Shown: positions 1-5,920, counted from the stretch's first letter. The stretch: 6,684 nucleotides of DNA from an uncultured Ruminococcus sp. (GCA_900752785.1 CAADWP010000193.1:1-6684); one strand, 5' to 3'. Notes: a model not told the origin generated them from the letters alone. Program-made: numbers and translations.

Positions 1-524
1 TCTCCGATATCGACGGGCAGACTGCCATTGTAATCAATCTTTTCAATATCAAACTTTTGCGGAGCCCAGTCGCTGCCCTTATCCCATACAGCAACATCTC
101 CGGGATAATTGTTTATGTCCACATCAACAGCAAGATCAGTACATTCAGAACGTATATAATAAGCATTATCAAGATTATAAATATAGAATTTCTGATTAGT
201 GGTGACATCTGTGTTAAATTCGTATGTTTGAACATTTGAACCGTTGCCCGCTTTTGCCCAATCATCTACATCAATTACTTTATTCGGATGTTCTGCATTG
301 CTGATTTTATATGAGCCATCGGCATACCTTTCAAATTTCCAGATCTGTGTATTATTGTCCTTAATATTTTGACCTTCAATATTTCCGGTGTTGGTTTCTG
401 TAAAATACCATCCGGTATGCTGATTCCTTATTCTTGCGTAAAAAACATCACCTAAATTTATCGGGGTTAAACCATCATACCATTTCAATACAGGATCTGG
501 AATACCCATCAACTGCCCTGTATC
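1..524 (-). pseudogene. Ricin B / CBM13-like lectin region, in-frame continuation of the hydrolase beyond a TAA
   Basis: Reading on from the TAA in the hydrolase frame gives 174 codons with no further stop before the window edge. The translation has features of ricin-type beta-trefoil lectins: repeated Q-x-W/F positions (TQIWKFE, NQKFYIY, PQKFDIE) and recurring elements such as VIDVDDW, AVDVDIN, GSNVQTYEFN and DVAVWDKGS. Such modules bind carbohydrate and often sit at the C-terminus of secreted clostridial hydrolases. An internal ATG at 507-509 has only a weak upstream AGGG and would give a lectin without a signal peptide, so independent translation looks unlikely. I read this as the 3' part of the same gene, disconnected by one nonsense codon. 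Readthrough or a base-call error cannot be excluded. The true 3' end lies outside the window. Confidence 0.7.
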
Positions 525-1139
525 TTAATCATAGTATGCATCTCCAAACTGACTTCTTTTTGCTTCGCTGATATATCCAAAAGGATCACTTGAACTTGTC
601 GGAAAACAATAAAAAGTATATTTTGAGCCATATACATTATTTATAATCGTTACAAACTGTTCATATTGACTTCTGTTTGTAATTGTTATACCAACTCCGT
701 TATTGGTGCAGCTTTTCAAATCGCTGAAGCAATCATGTTCATCGATATATTTTGGAAGCGTTCTTTTTCCATTGATAAGAACATTTCTGACAGCTTCAAT
801 TACAGCATTGCTTGCATTCATTTTATCCATATGTGTACCTGCCTTGGCAAACCAACCGCTGTTTCTTGCATAGTCATAAACTGAACTGTATTTTGAACCA
901 TACATTTCAAATCTGTTCGCCATAAGAGAAGCTTCCGCTGCTGCACCCTTGGCGGTTCCTTGTTCCTGCTGGCATAAACTTGCAATTTTTATCAATTCCG
1001 TTTCTGTCAGATTATATGTAGTGAATATGCTTTCAGCTTGTACATCAAACTGAACGTTTGAAATACTCGGAAAAATAGCAATTATCATGATCCAACTGAT
1101 GAAAACAGCAAGCACCTTTCTGAAATTAAGTTTTGACAT
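525..1139 (-). CDS. Secreted SleB-like cell wall hydrolase, N-terminal part of an interrupted modular protein
   Basis: A 204-residue product. It begins with a signal peptide: basic residues K3, R7 and K8, a hydrophobic stretch at about 9-24, and a likely signal peptidase I cut after VQA (residue 35). Residues 43-140 resemble the SleB/Hydrolase_2 cell-wall hydrolase fold: LTETELIKIASLCQQEQG with E59 in the place of the catalytic Glu, then AAAEASLMANRFE, GWF at 95-97, a conserved V-x-x-V-L-x-NG at 117-124, and TLP near 127-129. The expected role is cleavage of peptidoglycan outside the cell. The start is supported by AAGGAG (1147-1152), 7 nt before the ATG. The frame ends at TAA 525-527 but stays open on the far side, where it encodes a lectin-like region, so the product is probably truncated. 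It sits just beyond the integrase end of the mobile element and may be host flanking DNA. Family assignment is by motif resemblance only. Confidence 0.75.
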   Translation of the reverse strand: MSKLNFRKVLAVFISWIMIIAIFPSISNVQFDVQAESIFTTYNLTETELIKIASLCQQEQGTAKGAAAEASLMANRFEMYGSKYSSVYDYARNSGWFAKAGTHMDKMNASNAVIEAVRNVLINGKRTLPKYIDEHDCFSDLKSCTNNGVGITITNRSQYEQFVTIINNVYGSKYTFYCFPTSSSDPFGYISEAKRSQFGDAYYD

Positions 1140-1201
1140 AATAAATCTCCTTGAAATTTTTCTGAAAAGAGAAAAACTGACATATCATTTTCCTTACCTG
1201 T

Positions 1202-1229
1202 GATATAATATGAGTAGAAATATTATATC
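1202..1229. promoter_or_regulatory. Palindrome carrying face-to-face TATAAT boxes, probable promoter region of the hydrolase
   Basis: GATATAATAT at 1202-1211 and its exact reverse complement at 1220-1229 form a 10-bp inverted repeat with an 8-nt spacer. Each arm holds a perfect -10 box: TATAAT on the minus strand at 1222-1227, facing the hydrolase, and TATAAT on the plus strand at 1204-1209 with an extended -10 TG at 1201-1202. Neither has a good -35 box. The minus-strand box lies about 80 nt upstream of the hydrolase ATG. The symmetry would also suit an operator. Confidence 0.4.
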
Positions 1230-1232
1230 CCT

Positions 1233-1251
1233 TTTCCTGAAATGGATAATT
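1233..1251. repeat. Left arm of a 19-bp perfect inverted repeat bracketing the integrase
   Basis: tttcctgaaatggataatt is the exact reverse complement of 2596-2614. It lies about 70 bp beyond the integrase stop codon, between the integrase and the hydrolase. A related 12-mer (ttttcctgaaat, matching 1232-1243) recurs at 2489-2500. Candidate roles are arm-type integrase binding sites or a mark of an element end. Confidence 0.75.
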
Positions 1252-1321
1252 CTATGATACTGCTCCAAAGTAACGTAATATAGTAGATTTTGAGTTTTCA
1301 AGTTGCTGATTTGACAACAAT

Positions 1322-2413
1322 TTACAACTGTAAGCACACACTGTTAAGCAATTTACGCTCATGGGAACGGTCGGGGTGAACATATCTGTTGAGCGTGAGA
1401 TTCACGGTGCTATGACCGAGGATAACGGACAGCGTTTTTACATCAAAACCATGTTCAGCACAATTCGTGGCGAATGTATGGCGTAGCTTGTGATAGTTAT
1501 GATTTTCTACATTAGCGGATTGCAATATCTTCTTGTAACGATACTGCATCGTTCTCGGCTCAACAGGTTTTTCAGCACCTGAAAGAATAAATAATTTGGC
1601 TTCATCTCGGAATTTTCTGAAATATTCCATAAGGAAATCAGGGATAGCTATATCTCTGAATGAAGTCGCAGACTTAGGAGTTGTAATGACTATTTGGGTT
1701 TTCTTGTTGCCATTGGGCGAAGCAATCCGCTGAACCGTCCTGCGGATATGCAGTATTTTGTGCTGAAAATCCACATCGCCCCATTTTAAGCCACAAATTT
1801 CACCAATACGCAATCCCATACAAAGTGACAGCAAGATGCCGAAAGCGGACAGTGAGATGTTCGCTTTCAAATAGGCAACGAGCTTTTTCTGCTGTATATC
1901 CCTGATTTTCTCTACTTGTTTCTTTTGGACTTTTGGCAGCACCACATTATTCAGCGACAGCTTAAAGCTGTACTCCTCCTGAGCATAGCGGAGCATTGAC
2001 TTGAAAACAGTAATAATATCCCTCACATAGCTCGCAGACAAGCCATCTGCGAGCTTTTTGTTTATGAACTCATTGATTCGCCCTGCCGACAGGTCTGCAC
2101 ACGGTATATCAGCGAATACAGGGAGAATATGCTTCTCAAATTTCGCTTTGTAATTGGCAAGCGTAGATTCCTTAACCCGGTTAACCACAGCATTAAGCCA
2201 TTCCTCATACACCTTGTTAACAGTAATGTATCTACCCGAAAGATAGCGTGAAGCCACTTCCTGTCCTATCAAAACTTTACTTTCAGCTTCATCATAAGTC
2301 TTACCATAAACATATTGATACTGCGCCTTGCCACACTCATCATAGCCTGTGATAAATTTACCCATGTACCGTCCATCTTTACGAATAGTAATGTTTACTT
2401 TAGTTTTATCCAT
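1322..2413 (-). CDS. int: Tyrosine recombinase / integrase, Tn916-like architecture
   Basis: Site-specific recombinase that would excise and integrate the element through a phosphotyrosine intermediate. The start is ATG at 2413 (363 aa), because GGAGGG at 2421-2426 lies 7 nt upstream. The upstream in-frame TTG at 2428 falls at this ribosome site and is rejected. Residues 1-50 form an arm-binding-type beta domain (VNITIRKDGRYMGKFITGY). Residues about 65-155 form the SAM-like core-binding domain. The catalytic domain then carries all expected residues: R202 in GLRIGEICGLKW, K247 in TPKS, H308 and R311 in HKLRH, H334 in LGHS, and nucleophile Y344 in NRYVHP. It looks intact. It is transcribed in the same direction as mobC and the relaxase but is separated from them by about 420 bp. 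No xis-like gene is seen beside it. The 19-bp inverted repeat flanks it on both sides. Confidence 0.96.
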   Translation of the reverse strand: MDKTKVNITIRKDGRYMGKFITGYDECGKAQYQYVYGKTYDEAESKVLIGQEVASRYLSGRYITVNKVYEEWLNAVVNRVKESTLANYKAKFEKHILPVFADIPCADLSAGRINEFINKKLADGLSASYVRDIITVFKSMLRYAQEEYSFKLSLNNVVLPKVQKKQVEKIRDIQQKKLVAYLKANISLSAFGILLSLCMGLRIGEICGLKWGDVDFQHKILHIRRTVQRIASPNGNKKTQIVITTPKSATSFRDIAIPDFLMEYFRKFRDEAKLFILSGAEKPVEPRTMQYRYKKILQSANVENHNYHKLRHTFATNCAEHGFDVKTLSVILGHSTVNLTLNRYVHPDRSHERKLLNSVCLQL

Positions 2414-2420
2414 TCTGTAA

Positions 2421-2426
2421 CCCTCC
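2421..2426 (-). promoter_or_regulatory. Integrase ribosome binding site that fixes the start codon
   Basis: GGAGGG on the minus strand, 7 nt from ATG 2413. It supports the shorter protein over the TTG at 2428. Confidence 0.8.
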
Positions 2427-2488
2427 AAATTTGCTGAATATAGTCACTTTGCACATTCTGAATATACTCTCTGTATGCAAATCGCTGA

Positions 2489-2500
2489 TTTTCCTGAAAT
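2489..2500. repeat. Third, partial copy of the integrase-flanking repeat
   Basis: ttttcctgaaat is identical to 1232-1243 and shares 11 bp in inverted orientation with 2604-2614. It lies about 75 bp upstream of the integrase start, so it could be an integrase binding or autoregulatory site. Confidence 0.5.
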
Positions 2501-2595
2501 CTATTGCAATTTTCGCATCAATCATGTATAATTTCAATAGGGAAAAGTATACATTTTTTGGTGCGCTTTCTTGGTGAAATTTACGTATTTCGTTA

Positions 2596-2614
2596 AATTA
2601 TCCATTTCAGGAAA
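2596..2614. repeat. Right arm of the 19-bp perfect inverted repeat bracketing the integrase
   Basis: aattatccatttcaggaaa is the exact reverse complement of 1233-1251. The two arms enclose the whole integrase gene and its upstream region, about 1.38 kb end to end. Confidence 0.75.
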
Positions 2615-2681
2615 TTCAGCTATTGTAATTATAAAGGGTTACTGCGCTGAAACTGCGCCGTGTGTGCGCTGATTGTGTGAA

Positions 2682-2717
2682 AAAGCTCCTTACAGTGTAA
2701 TGACTGCAAGGAGCTTT
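2682..2717 (-). terminator. Rho-independent terminator downstream of the relaxase
   Basis: A 10-bp stem (AAAGCTCCTT with AAGGAGCTTT) is followed after one mismatch by a 4-bp stem (CAGT/ACTG) and a 6-nt loop. On the minus strand it runs into TTTTTC, as expected for the end of the mobC-relaxase transcript. It would separate that operon from the integrase. Confidence 0.65.
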
Positions 2718-2727
2718 CTTGTATTGC

Positions 2728-2747
2728 CCTCAGAATCGTTTCTGAGG
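2728..2747. other. Perfect 8-bp hairpin between relaxase and terminator
   Basis: CCTCAGAA and TTCTGAGG with a TCGT loop. There is no T-run on either side, so it is not an obvious terminator. A second imperfect hairpin at 2794-2827 (GGCTCTGA with TCAGAGAGCC, 2-nt bulge) lies between it and the relaxase stop. Both could protect the 3' end of the mob transcript. Confidence 0.45.
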
Positions 2748-2832
2748 CGACTACCTTTGAGGACAGTATTGTCTGTTCGTAATCATTGTCTACGGCTCTG
2801 AGAGATTTTTCCGTTCGTCAGAGAGCCTATCG

Positions 2833-4380
2833 TCATTCAAGCATATCTTTCTTTTTCTGCTGAGAGCGTTTCCTATTGTTGTACTGTTTTTCATATTCCT
2901 GTTGATGCTGCCTTTGGAGATAGGTGCGTATCTGTCGGGTGTACTGCGATGCCGATGCCTTTCTTCTGAGAAAAGCATTATGTTCGGGAACAAGGGCGTT
3001 GAATTGGCTTTTCAGTTCGACAAGCCGTTGCTCCAGTTCGCTCCGCTTGGGTGCTTTCCCGTCTACAAGATAGTGCTTGATATGCTCCTTGATGTACTTG
3101 TCGGCTTGCTCGTAGCTGTCAATAGCGGCAGCATTTTTCTTGCGGAAACTCTTTTGCGTAAATGCTGAACGCTCCTGATACTCCTTGTACTTGGCAGAAT
3201 TATCGGAACGCTGTTTCATCATCTTGATGAGCTTATCAATACCCTTGATTTTCTTGTCAAGCGCGGCAAGCTCGTCCGTGTGGTCATCGGGGGGATGAGC
3301 ATTGAAGAGAAATCCTGACAGCTCGCTGAATGACATAACGCCGCCTGCTTCAAGGTCTGCAATCATCTTGTCGCAGTCACGCATACCACGGATAGATGCC
3401 CACACATCTTCTTTCTTTTCAGGTGCTTTACTCTCTGTCGGCTTCGGTGCGGTCGGTTCTGCAATGGTCGGTCTGGTCGGTGCGGTGGGTGTCGGTGTCG
3501 GCTCGACAGGCTTGGCAGTAGCTCGGTTGAGCAAAGCAAGCTCTGCCTGCCGTCTTGCCTGACGGGCAGCAAGGAATTTCTCCATTGCTTCTTTGGCGGC
3601 AGCTTTCTTTTGTGCGGTTTCAATCGTTTCGATGATAGCACTCAGCTCAAATTCATCGCCCAGCGTGTCGGCTCTTGTAAACCTCTGTTGTCCCTCACCC
3701 GATAGCCTGAATTTCAGCTTTACTTTGTTGCTCGGCTTGTAAACATATTCGATACCGCTGTCGGTGCAGTTTTTGAGAAAGTCCTCAAAGCTCCTGCTGT
3801 AAGATATAGTCTCCCTGAGCATACTGCGGAGCTTATCTTTCCACGATTTGCCCTCTTTCTGCATATCTCGCTCAAAGTGAGATATGCCCTTGCCTTTTGG
3901 CTCAATGACAGATATGCCGTACTCCTTGCATATCTCGTCCGATATTTGCCTTAGTTCTGCCCACGCTCTTTCGTTCTTCCTGCCTTGATTATGCTCGGTG
4001 GTGAAACTTAGTCCGTTATATAGGTTGGTGTTATTGAAAATTACATGACAGTGTAAGTGGTCTTTATCATTATGAACGGCTATAACATACTGATAATCGC
4101 CTTTGAGATAACGGTCACAAAGCTCCTCACCGATCTTCATAGCCTGTTCGGGTGTAACTTCATCGGGAGCAAAGCTCTGTATCAGGTGATATGCGAGGAT
4201 TTGGGTGCGCCCTGTGCCTTTCTGTCTGACGGCTCGGAAGTCCTCGCTTGCTCCTGCGCTGTCGGCTCGGCAAGCATAAGAGCTGACATATACACCGTTG
4301 ACGGTCTTATCGCTTCGGGTGATATAAGTGATCGCTGCGCTGACTGTTGCCCTGATCGTATGGATAGAAGTGTATGCCAA
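2833..4380 (-). CDS. MOBP-type relaxase / mobilization nuclease
   Basis: A 515-aa protein that would nick oriT, stay attached to the 5' end and pilot the strand into the recipient. The N-terminus MAYTSIHTI...AITYIT carries the candidate catalytic tyrosine Y19. The metal-binding histidine motif is H103-N-D-K-D-H-L-H110-C-H112 followed by N116. The relaxase domain covers roughly residues 1-240. A Pro/Thr-rich linker lies at about 289-322, and a charged, helical, probably coiled-coil tail follows to the end. The start is TTG at 4378-4380: an in-frame TGA lies two codons upstream, AGGAG (4391-4395) sits 10 nt before it, and the MAxTxIHxI start is typical of the family. The first 199 nt overlap mobC in another frame, which suggests translational coupling. 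No type IV secretion genes are seen, so transfer would need a helper element. Confidence 0.93.
   Translation of the reverse strand: MAYTSIHTIRATVSAAITYITRSDKTVNGVYVSSYACRADSAGASEDFRAVRQKGTGRTQILAYHLIQSFAPDEVTPEQAMKIGEELCDRYLKGDYQYVIAVHNDKDHLHCHVIFNNTNLYNGLSFTTEHNQGRKNERAWAELRQISDEICKEYGISVIEPKGKGISHFERDMQKEGKSWKDKLRSMLRETISYSRSFEDFLKNCTDSGIEYVYKPSNKVKLKFRLSGEGQQRFTRADTLGDEFELSAIIETIETAQKKAAAKEAMEKFLAARQARRQAELALLNRATAKPVEPTPTPTAPTRPTIAEPTAPKPTESKAPEKKEDVWASIRGMRDCDKMIADLEAGGVMSFSELSGFLFNAHPPDDHTDELAALDKKIKGIDKLIKMMKQRSDNSAKYKEYQERSAFTQKSFRKKNAAAIDSYEQADKYIKEHIKHYLVDGKAPKRSELEQRLVELKSQFNALVPEHNAFLRRKASASQYTRQIRTYLQRQHQQEYEKQYNNRKRSQQKKKDMLE
3430..3512. repeat. GGTC-rich low-complexity tract encoding the relaxase Pro/Thr linker
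   Basis: Degenerate repeats of ggtcggt and ggtgtcgg on the plus strand read as PTPTPTAPTRPTIAEPTAPKPTE in the relaxase frame. The bias keeps several false frames open here. Such tracts vary in length between homologues, so linker length is a poor marker of relatedness. Confidence 0.6.
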
Positions 4381-4853
4381 ATTTCATTAACTCCTCTCTT
4401 TATCTCGTCAATATCCTCGGCATAGATGTGACCTGTGCTGTGTAGGCGAATGAGTATCTGATTGATGTTACTCCCAATGCGTTTCATCAGACGGTTGGTT
4501 TCAGAAATATCGGTGCGGTCGGGAGTGAGGTCAACCCTCGCTCTCACACAATCACGGATATACTCGGTTTTGTTCTTGTAACCGTACTGCCTACACTTTG
4601 CTAAGATGTCCTGCATTTCGGATTCCGTAAAGCGTACATTCAGCGTGTAGGACTTCTTTTCACGCTTTCGTTTGAGGTACTTCCGTTCGCCCTCGGTAAG
4701 CTGGCTCTCGTCCTTGTCGGCAAGGCTCTTGTCAAGGTCGGCTCCGACCTCTTTATCCAAAGCATTATTGATTGCTCCCTCGTAGGTCATTTCCTCAAAT
4801 TCCATAACCCTTTGCTTGGACGGTCTGCCCCTCTTGCGTTTTGCATTTTCCAT
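4182..4853 (-). CDS. mobC: MobC-like relaxosome accessory protein (ribbon-helix-helix type)
   Basis: A 223-aa DNA-binding partner of the relaxase that would bind oriT and help open it. The N-terminus KRKRGRPSKQR (residues 5-15) contains an AT-hook-like RGRP core. A charged linker follows to about residue 67. Residues 68-105 (SYTLNVRFTESEMQDI...NKTEYIRDCV) look like a ribbon-helix-helix domain of the MobC/NikA type. The conserved motif GSNINQILIRLHSTG lies at 127-141. The typical family core ends near residue 166. The last 66 residues are read out of frame through the start of the relaxase gene and may be a recent extension. The start is supported by AAGGAG (4862-4867) 8 nt upstream and by the RGRP-rich N-terminus. 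It is the first gene of the mob operon, next to the stem-loop region expected to hold oriT. Confidence 0.88.
   Translation of the reverse strand: MENAKRKRGRPSKQRVMEFEEMTYEGAINNALDKEVGADLDKSLADKDESQLTEGERKYLKRKREKKSYTLNVRFTESEMQDILAKCRQYGYKNKTEYIRDCVRARVDLTPDRTDISETNRLMKRIGSNINQILIRLHSTGHIYAEDIDEIKRGVNEIWHTLLSIRSGQQSAQRSLISPEAIRPSTVYMSALMLAEPTAQEQARTSEPSDRKAQGAPKSSHIT
4391..4395 (-). promoter_or_regulatory. Relaxase ribosome binding site inside mobC
   Basis: AGGAG on the minus strand, 10 nt before the TTG start of the relaxase. It lies within mobC codons, so relaxase translation probably depends on ribosomes already reading mobC. Confidence 0.6.
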
Positions 4854-4876
4854 AATGTTATCTCCTTGTTTTTATT

Positions 4877-5206
4877 TCGGCGTAAGCCGATTTTTTTATG
4901 ACCGTTGTGCGGTCATTTCGGGGTTTTGGGGATCCCCAACAAGCATTTTGTATTTTCGTCCGTGTGCGGCGCAAAATACAATGCTTGTTATTTTTGTCGC
5001 GCTGTTGCGCGGTTTTTCGTCTGCGTGATTTGCTTATCCGCAGACTTTCGCTGTTGCCCCAGCGAATTGGAGCTATGCGACTTTCTCTCCGCCGCTTCGG
5101 TCGGCGGTCTTATTCCTCGCTCACGCTCCTGCGTGATGCTCTCCATGTCATCATCACATCATCAATATTCTAAACTGGCTCAGCGCAGTTATCGCGCAAC
5201 TTGAGC
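4877..5206. other. Stem-loop array upstream of mobC, candidate origin of transfer (oriT)
   Basis: Non-coding and unusually dense in inverted repeats. In order: 4877-4890 (TCGGC/GCCGA, then seven T); 4898-4916 (ATGACCG/CGGTCAT); 4926-4939 (palindrome TTGGGGATCCCCAA); 4938-4989 (17-bp stem with a 2-nt bulge); 4998-5011 (CGCGC/GCGCG); 5019-5045 (GTCTGCG/CGCAGAC); 5047-5066 (TTCGCTG/CAGCGAA); 5089-5107 (CCGCCG/CGGCGG); 5121-5136 (TCACGC/GCGTGA); and 5178-5206 (GCTCA/TGAGC around GCGC). oriT commonly lies directly upstream of mobC-relaxase operons and contains inverted repeats, so this is the likely location. The nic site is not proven. One candidate is the TTATCC element inside the 5019-5045 hairpin, which loosely recalls the TATCC core of RP4-type oriT. 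Confidence 0.5.
4938..4989. repeat. Long inverted repeat in the candidate oriT
   Basis: AACAAGCA (4938-4945) pairs with TGCTTGTT (4982-4989), and TTGTATTTT (4948-4956) pairs with AAAATACAA (4973-4981). This gives 17 bp interrupted by a 2-nt bulge. The 16-nt loop contains a small CCG/CGG hairpin. It is the longest stem in the region and the best single candidate for a relaxosome recognition repeat. Confidence 0.6.
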
Positions 5207-5228
5207 GGCAGTTTTGTGAAAATTGATG

Positions 5229-5257
5229 TTGCTTTCTCGGTGCAGATGTGATATAAT
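5229..5257 (+). promoter_or_regulatory. Extended -10 promoter of the SnoaL-like gene
   Basis: TATAAT at 5252-5257 is preceded by TG at 5249-5250 (TGATATAAT, extended -10). A weak -35 (TTGCTT, 5229-5234) lies 17 nt upstream. Transcription would begin near 5264, leaving a leader of about 55 nt before the ATG at 5319. Confidence 0.6.
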
Positions 5258-5318
5258 ATTTCATGAGAGAAAGTGGTTTGTTTTCCTTGACAAATCGGCG
5301 TTTAGGAGAGGGAAAAAT

Positions 5319-5687
5319 ATGAAAGCAGATGTCATTAAGAAATATTTTCAGTCTTGGATAGATAAGGATATTGAGACTGTAAAGCAGACTTTTTCTGAAA
5401 ATGCTTTGTATAGTGAATGCTATGGTCCGGAATATCATGGCTTATCACAAATTGTAACGTGGTTTGAAGATTGGAATAATAAGGGACAAGTATTGGAATG
5501 GACAATTAAGCGAATATTAGAACAAAACCAAACGTTAATTGTTGAATGGTACTTCAAATGCAATTATGATGGCAGGGTAGATGGCTTTGATGGTGTTACA
5601 ATAGCAGATTTTGATAATGATATGAAGATATTAAAATTATGTGAATTTCAGTCGAAGGCAGAACACTACTATCCATATGAATCATGA
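5319..5687 (+). CDS. NTF2/SnoaL-like small protein, probable cargo gene
   Basis: A 122-aa product starting at ATG 5319. AGGAG (5304-5308) lies 10 nt upstream; the earlier in-frame ATG codons at 5223 lie before the -10 box and would not be transcribed from this promoter. The N-terminal helix MKADVIKKYFQSWIDKDIETVKQTFSENALYSECYGPEYHG and the later WTIKRI, TLIVEWYFKC and DGVTIADFDNDMKI strands match the cone-shaped NTF2-like (SnoaL) fold. Members range from isomerases and small hydrolases to uncharacterised proteins, so no reaction can be assigned. It is read opposite to mobC, has its own promoter and terminator, and is more AT-rich than the mob genes, as expected for an independently acquired cargo gene. 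Confidence 0.88.
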   Translation: MKADVIKKYFQSWIDKDIETVKQTFSENALYSECYGPEYHGLSQIVTWFEDWNNKGQVLEWTIKRILEQNQTLIVEWYFKCNYDGRVDGFDGVTIADFDNDMKILKLCEFQSKAEHYYPYES

Positions 5688-5731
5688 TACAAATTCCAAT
5701 TTGTCGAGACAATTAAAATTGAATATTTTTT

Positions 5732-5766
5732 AAAAGCTGTGAAGCACTTTTGCTTCGCAGTTTTTT
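5732..5766 (+). terminator. Rho-independent terminator of the SnoaL-like gene
   Basis: CTGTGAAGCA pairs with TGCTTCGCAG (10 bp with one G-U) around a CTTT loop and is followed by TTTTTT. It lies about 45 nt after the stop codon and isolates the gene from the next transcript. Confidence 0.85.
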
Positions 5767-5834
5767 CATTTTCCCCGGACAAAATGTCGAACTGGAAAAG
5801 TCTTTTGACAGGAAAATTTCGTGCGCAATGCGAA

Positions 5835-5864
5835 TAGACAAACGGCAGTACAGCGCGCTATAAT
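5835..5864 (+). promoter_or_regulatory. Promoter P1 of the 102-aa gene
   Basis: TAGACA (5835-5840) and TATAAT (5859-5864) with an 18-nt spacer. An upstream GTGCGCAAT (5821-5829) and the GCGC directly before the -10 recur in promoter P2 at 6324-6353. The shared elements suggest common regulation. Confidence 0.7.
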
Positions 5865-5908
5865 ATTATCGTGGGATATTTGAGTGTCCTGCAATACCAA
5901 ATGAAAAA

Positions 5909-5915
5909 GAGGTGA
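5909..5915 (+). promoter_or_regulatory. Ribosome binding site fixing the start of the 102-aa gene
   Basis: GAGGTGA lies 5 nt before ATG 5921. The earlier in-frame GTG (5912) and ATG (5915) overlap this site and are therefore unlikely starts. Confidence 0.75.
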
Positions 5916-5920
5916 TGCGA

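Larger units (their letters stand above)
2414..2832. other. Non-coding interval between relaxase and integrase
   Basis: About 420 bp without a convincing gene. It holds the integrase ribosome site, a 12-mer repeat copy (2489-2500), the right arm of the 19-bp inverted repeat (2596-2614), a minus-strand TATAAT at 2628-2633 with no good -35, and three hairpins: 2682-2717, 2728-2747 and 2794-2827. In related integrative elements this position often holds an excisionase gene or integrase regulatory sites. The only small frame I found (minus strand, 2525 to 2406) has no ribosome site. Confidence 0.6.

Noticed and set aside
57..239. 60-aa plus-strand frame
   Set aside because: Lies antisense to the lectin-coding frame and has no ribosome site.
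1252..1321. Attachment site at the integrase end of the element
   Set aside because: No matching direct repeat could be found elsewhere in the window, so the att core cannot be assigned.
2406..2525. Minus-strand 39-codon frame just upstream of the integrase, overlapping its start (possible excisionase or leader peptide)
   Set aside because: No ribosome binding site before its ATG and no resemblance to Xis; its end overlaps the integrase start only by chance of frame.
2790..2993. 67-aa minus-strand frame at the relaxase 3' end
   Set aside because: Out-of-frame shadow of the relaxase C-terminus, with no ribosome site.
3302..3641. Plus- and minus-strand frames over the GGTC-rich tract
   Set aside because: Low-complexity repeat composition of the relaxase linker keeps the other frames open.
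4877..4897. Hairpin plus T-run as a plus-strand terminator
   Set aside because: Structure fits, but there is no plus-strand gene upstream to terminate; kept as part of the stem-loop array.
4816..5204. Several plus-strand frames of 70-99 aa over the stem-loop region
   Set aside because: No ribosome sites, Cys/Arg/Phe-rich unnatural composition, and they run through inverted repeats.
4877..5206. CRISPR array
   Set aside because: The inverted repeats all differ in sequence and there are no regular repeat-spacer units.
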